Source of the DNA: Candidatus Bipolaricaulis sp.
GTDB taxonomy: Bacteria; Bipolaricaulota; Bipolaricaulia; Bipolaricaulales; Bipolaricaulaceae
NCBI GenBank assembly: GCA_020062805.1
Contig: JAGUVP010000098.1
Span: forward strand, 1-6,371
Reading direction: 5' to 3'
Length of the DNA: 6,371 nt
Shown here: positions 6,231 through 6,371 of the stretch, in pieces
Numbering within the stretch: position 1 is the first letter of the stretch
Layout: each line of letters starts with the position of its first letter
Notes under the pieces: model-generated
Databases searched by the model: none
What the model saw: the letters and a program-made list of their open reading frames with translations, nothing else
Told to the model about the DNA's origin: nothing
Program-made: the position numbers and the translations under genes

Positions 6231-6255
6231 TCCGCGCAGCCGAAGGCTCAGCGGA
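6231..6255. repeat. Two-part hairpin (5-bp and 4-bp stems)
   Basis: TCCGC/GCGGA form an outer stem and AGCC/GGCT an inner stem with a GAA loop, separated by a small 2-by-2 internal loop. On the plus strand CCTTTCTC follows, a poor T-tract, so termination of a rightward transcript is possible but weakly supported. Confidence 0.4.
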
Positions 6256-6371
6256 CCTTTCTCACATAGGCTGCTAGCACTACTCCGTTACGTAAGTTGT
6301 CAGATCTGTCTGGTCATGGCATCATGAGGCATGAACAAGCAAGCGTTGTGCGAAGCACGAGGGCGGTTGGA

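Larger units (their letters stand above)
6039..6278. repeat. Possible miniature element bounded by 16-bp inverted repeats
   Basis: GCTAGCAGCCCGTGTG (6039-6054) and CACATAGGCTGCTAGC (6263-6278) are inverted copies matching at 14 of 16 positions, bounding 240 nt with no gene. A third, direct partial copy, CACACAGGCTG, lies at 6003-6013. This resembles the layout of a MITE-like element, but I see no clear target-site duplication at the outer edges, so the boundary and nature are uncertain. Confidence 0.3.
5837..6371. other. About 535 nt without a supportable gene, dense in inverted repeats
   Basis: No frame on either strand shows a convincing start, ribosome site and protein pattern. Short open frames exist (for example 6131-6187 plus strand, 18 codons) but look accidental. 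What stands out is structure: the hairpin 6000-6057, a related motif at 6263-6278, a palindrome at 6065-6076, and hairpins at 6084-6102, 6164-6180 and 6231-6255. At the right edge, plus-strand frames starting at ATG 6324 and ATG 6331 stay open to the end, so a rightward gene could begin here, but there are too few codons to judge. No tRNA, rRNA or known small RNA was recognised. Confidence 0.6.

Noticed and set aside
6135..6269. Plus-strand frame reading NLALRGDPIFSAQPKAQRTF, vaguely like the N-terminus of some transposases
   Set aside because: It has no start codon, is only about 44 codons, ends at TAG, and the resemblance is from memory without a decisive motif.
5837..6371. tRNA, SRP RNA, RNase P RNA, or CRISPR array in the gene-free right end
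   Set aside because: No T-arm or cloverleaf pattern, no known conserved RNA cores, and no regularly spaced identical repeats were found.

Overview
The window comes from a GC-rich genome with all recognisable genes on the minus strand: three genes, read right to left. The evidence for a didermic (Gram-negative-type) bacterium is an outer-membrane beta-barrel-like protein ending in Phe, Sec-type signal peptides on all three products, Shine-Dalgarno sites and sigma70-like promoters. Nothing here fixes the phylum. The style (GC-rich, secreted Ig-like/calcium-repeat proteins, exported WD40 proteins, many unfamiliar envelope proteins) would fit an uncultured lineage such as Bipolaricaulota/Acetothermia or a neighbour, but that is a weak impression and not a result.

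Layout from the right edge. 5837-6371 holds no gene I can support; it is unusually rich in inverted repeats, including a three-copy CACAYRGGCTG motif that could bound a roughly 240-bp miniature element. A promoter (5808-5836) and a strong Shine-Dalgarno site (5784-5794) lead into 4798-5778, an exported seven-bladed WD40 beta-propeller that probably starts at TTG. A 262-nt gap (4536-4797) carries a good promoter with a perfect TTGACA box (4599-4627). It drives 3210-4535, an envelope beta-barrel-like protein of unknown family, and then, only 25 nt later, 1-3184, a very large secreted protein whose 3' end lies outside the window.

The large protein is open for 1061 codons from its first ATG to the left edge. 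It has a signal peptide, about five bacterial Ig-like domains, a hydrophobic helical spacer, and at least twelve DxDxDG calcium-binding (bacterial thrombospondin type 3-like) repeats. Within the calcium-repeat part there is an in-frame 185-residue periodicity, seen as two copies of an 81-residue module that are about 72% identical.

Working model (inference): the barrel protein and the giant Ig/calcium-repeat protein are co-transcribed and act together at the cell surface, for example as a surface fibre or adhesin with an outer-membrane partner. The WD40 protein is a separately promoted periplasmic or surface scaffold next door. None of the three can be given a gene symbol or a defined biochemical role from sequence alone.
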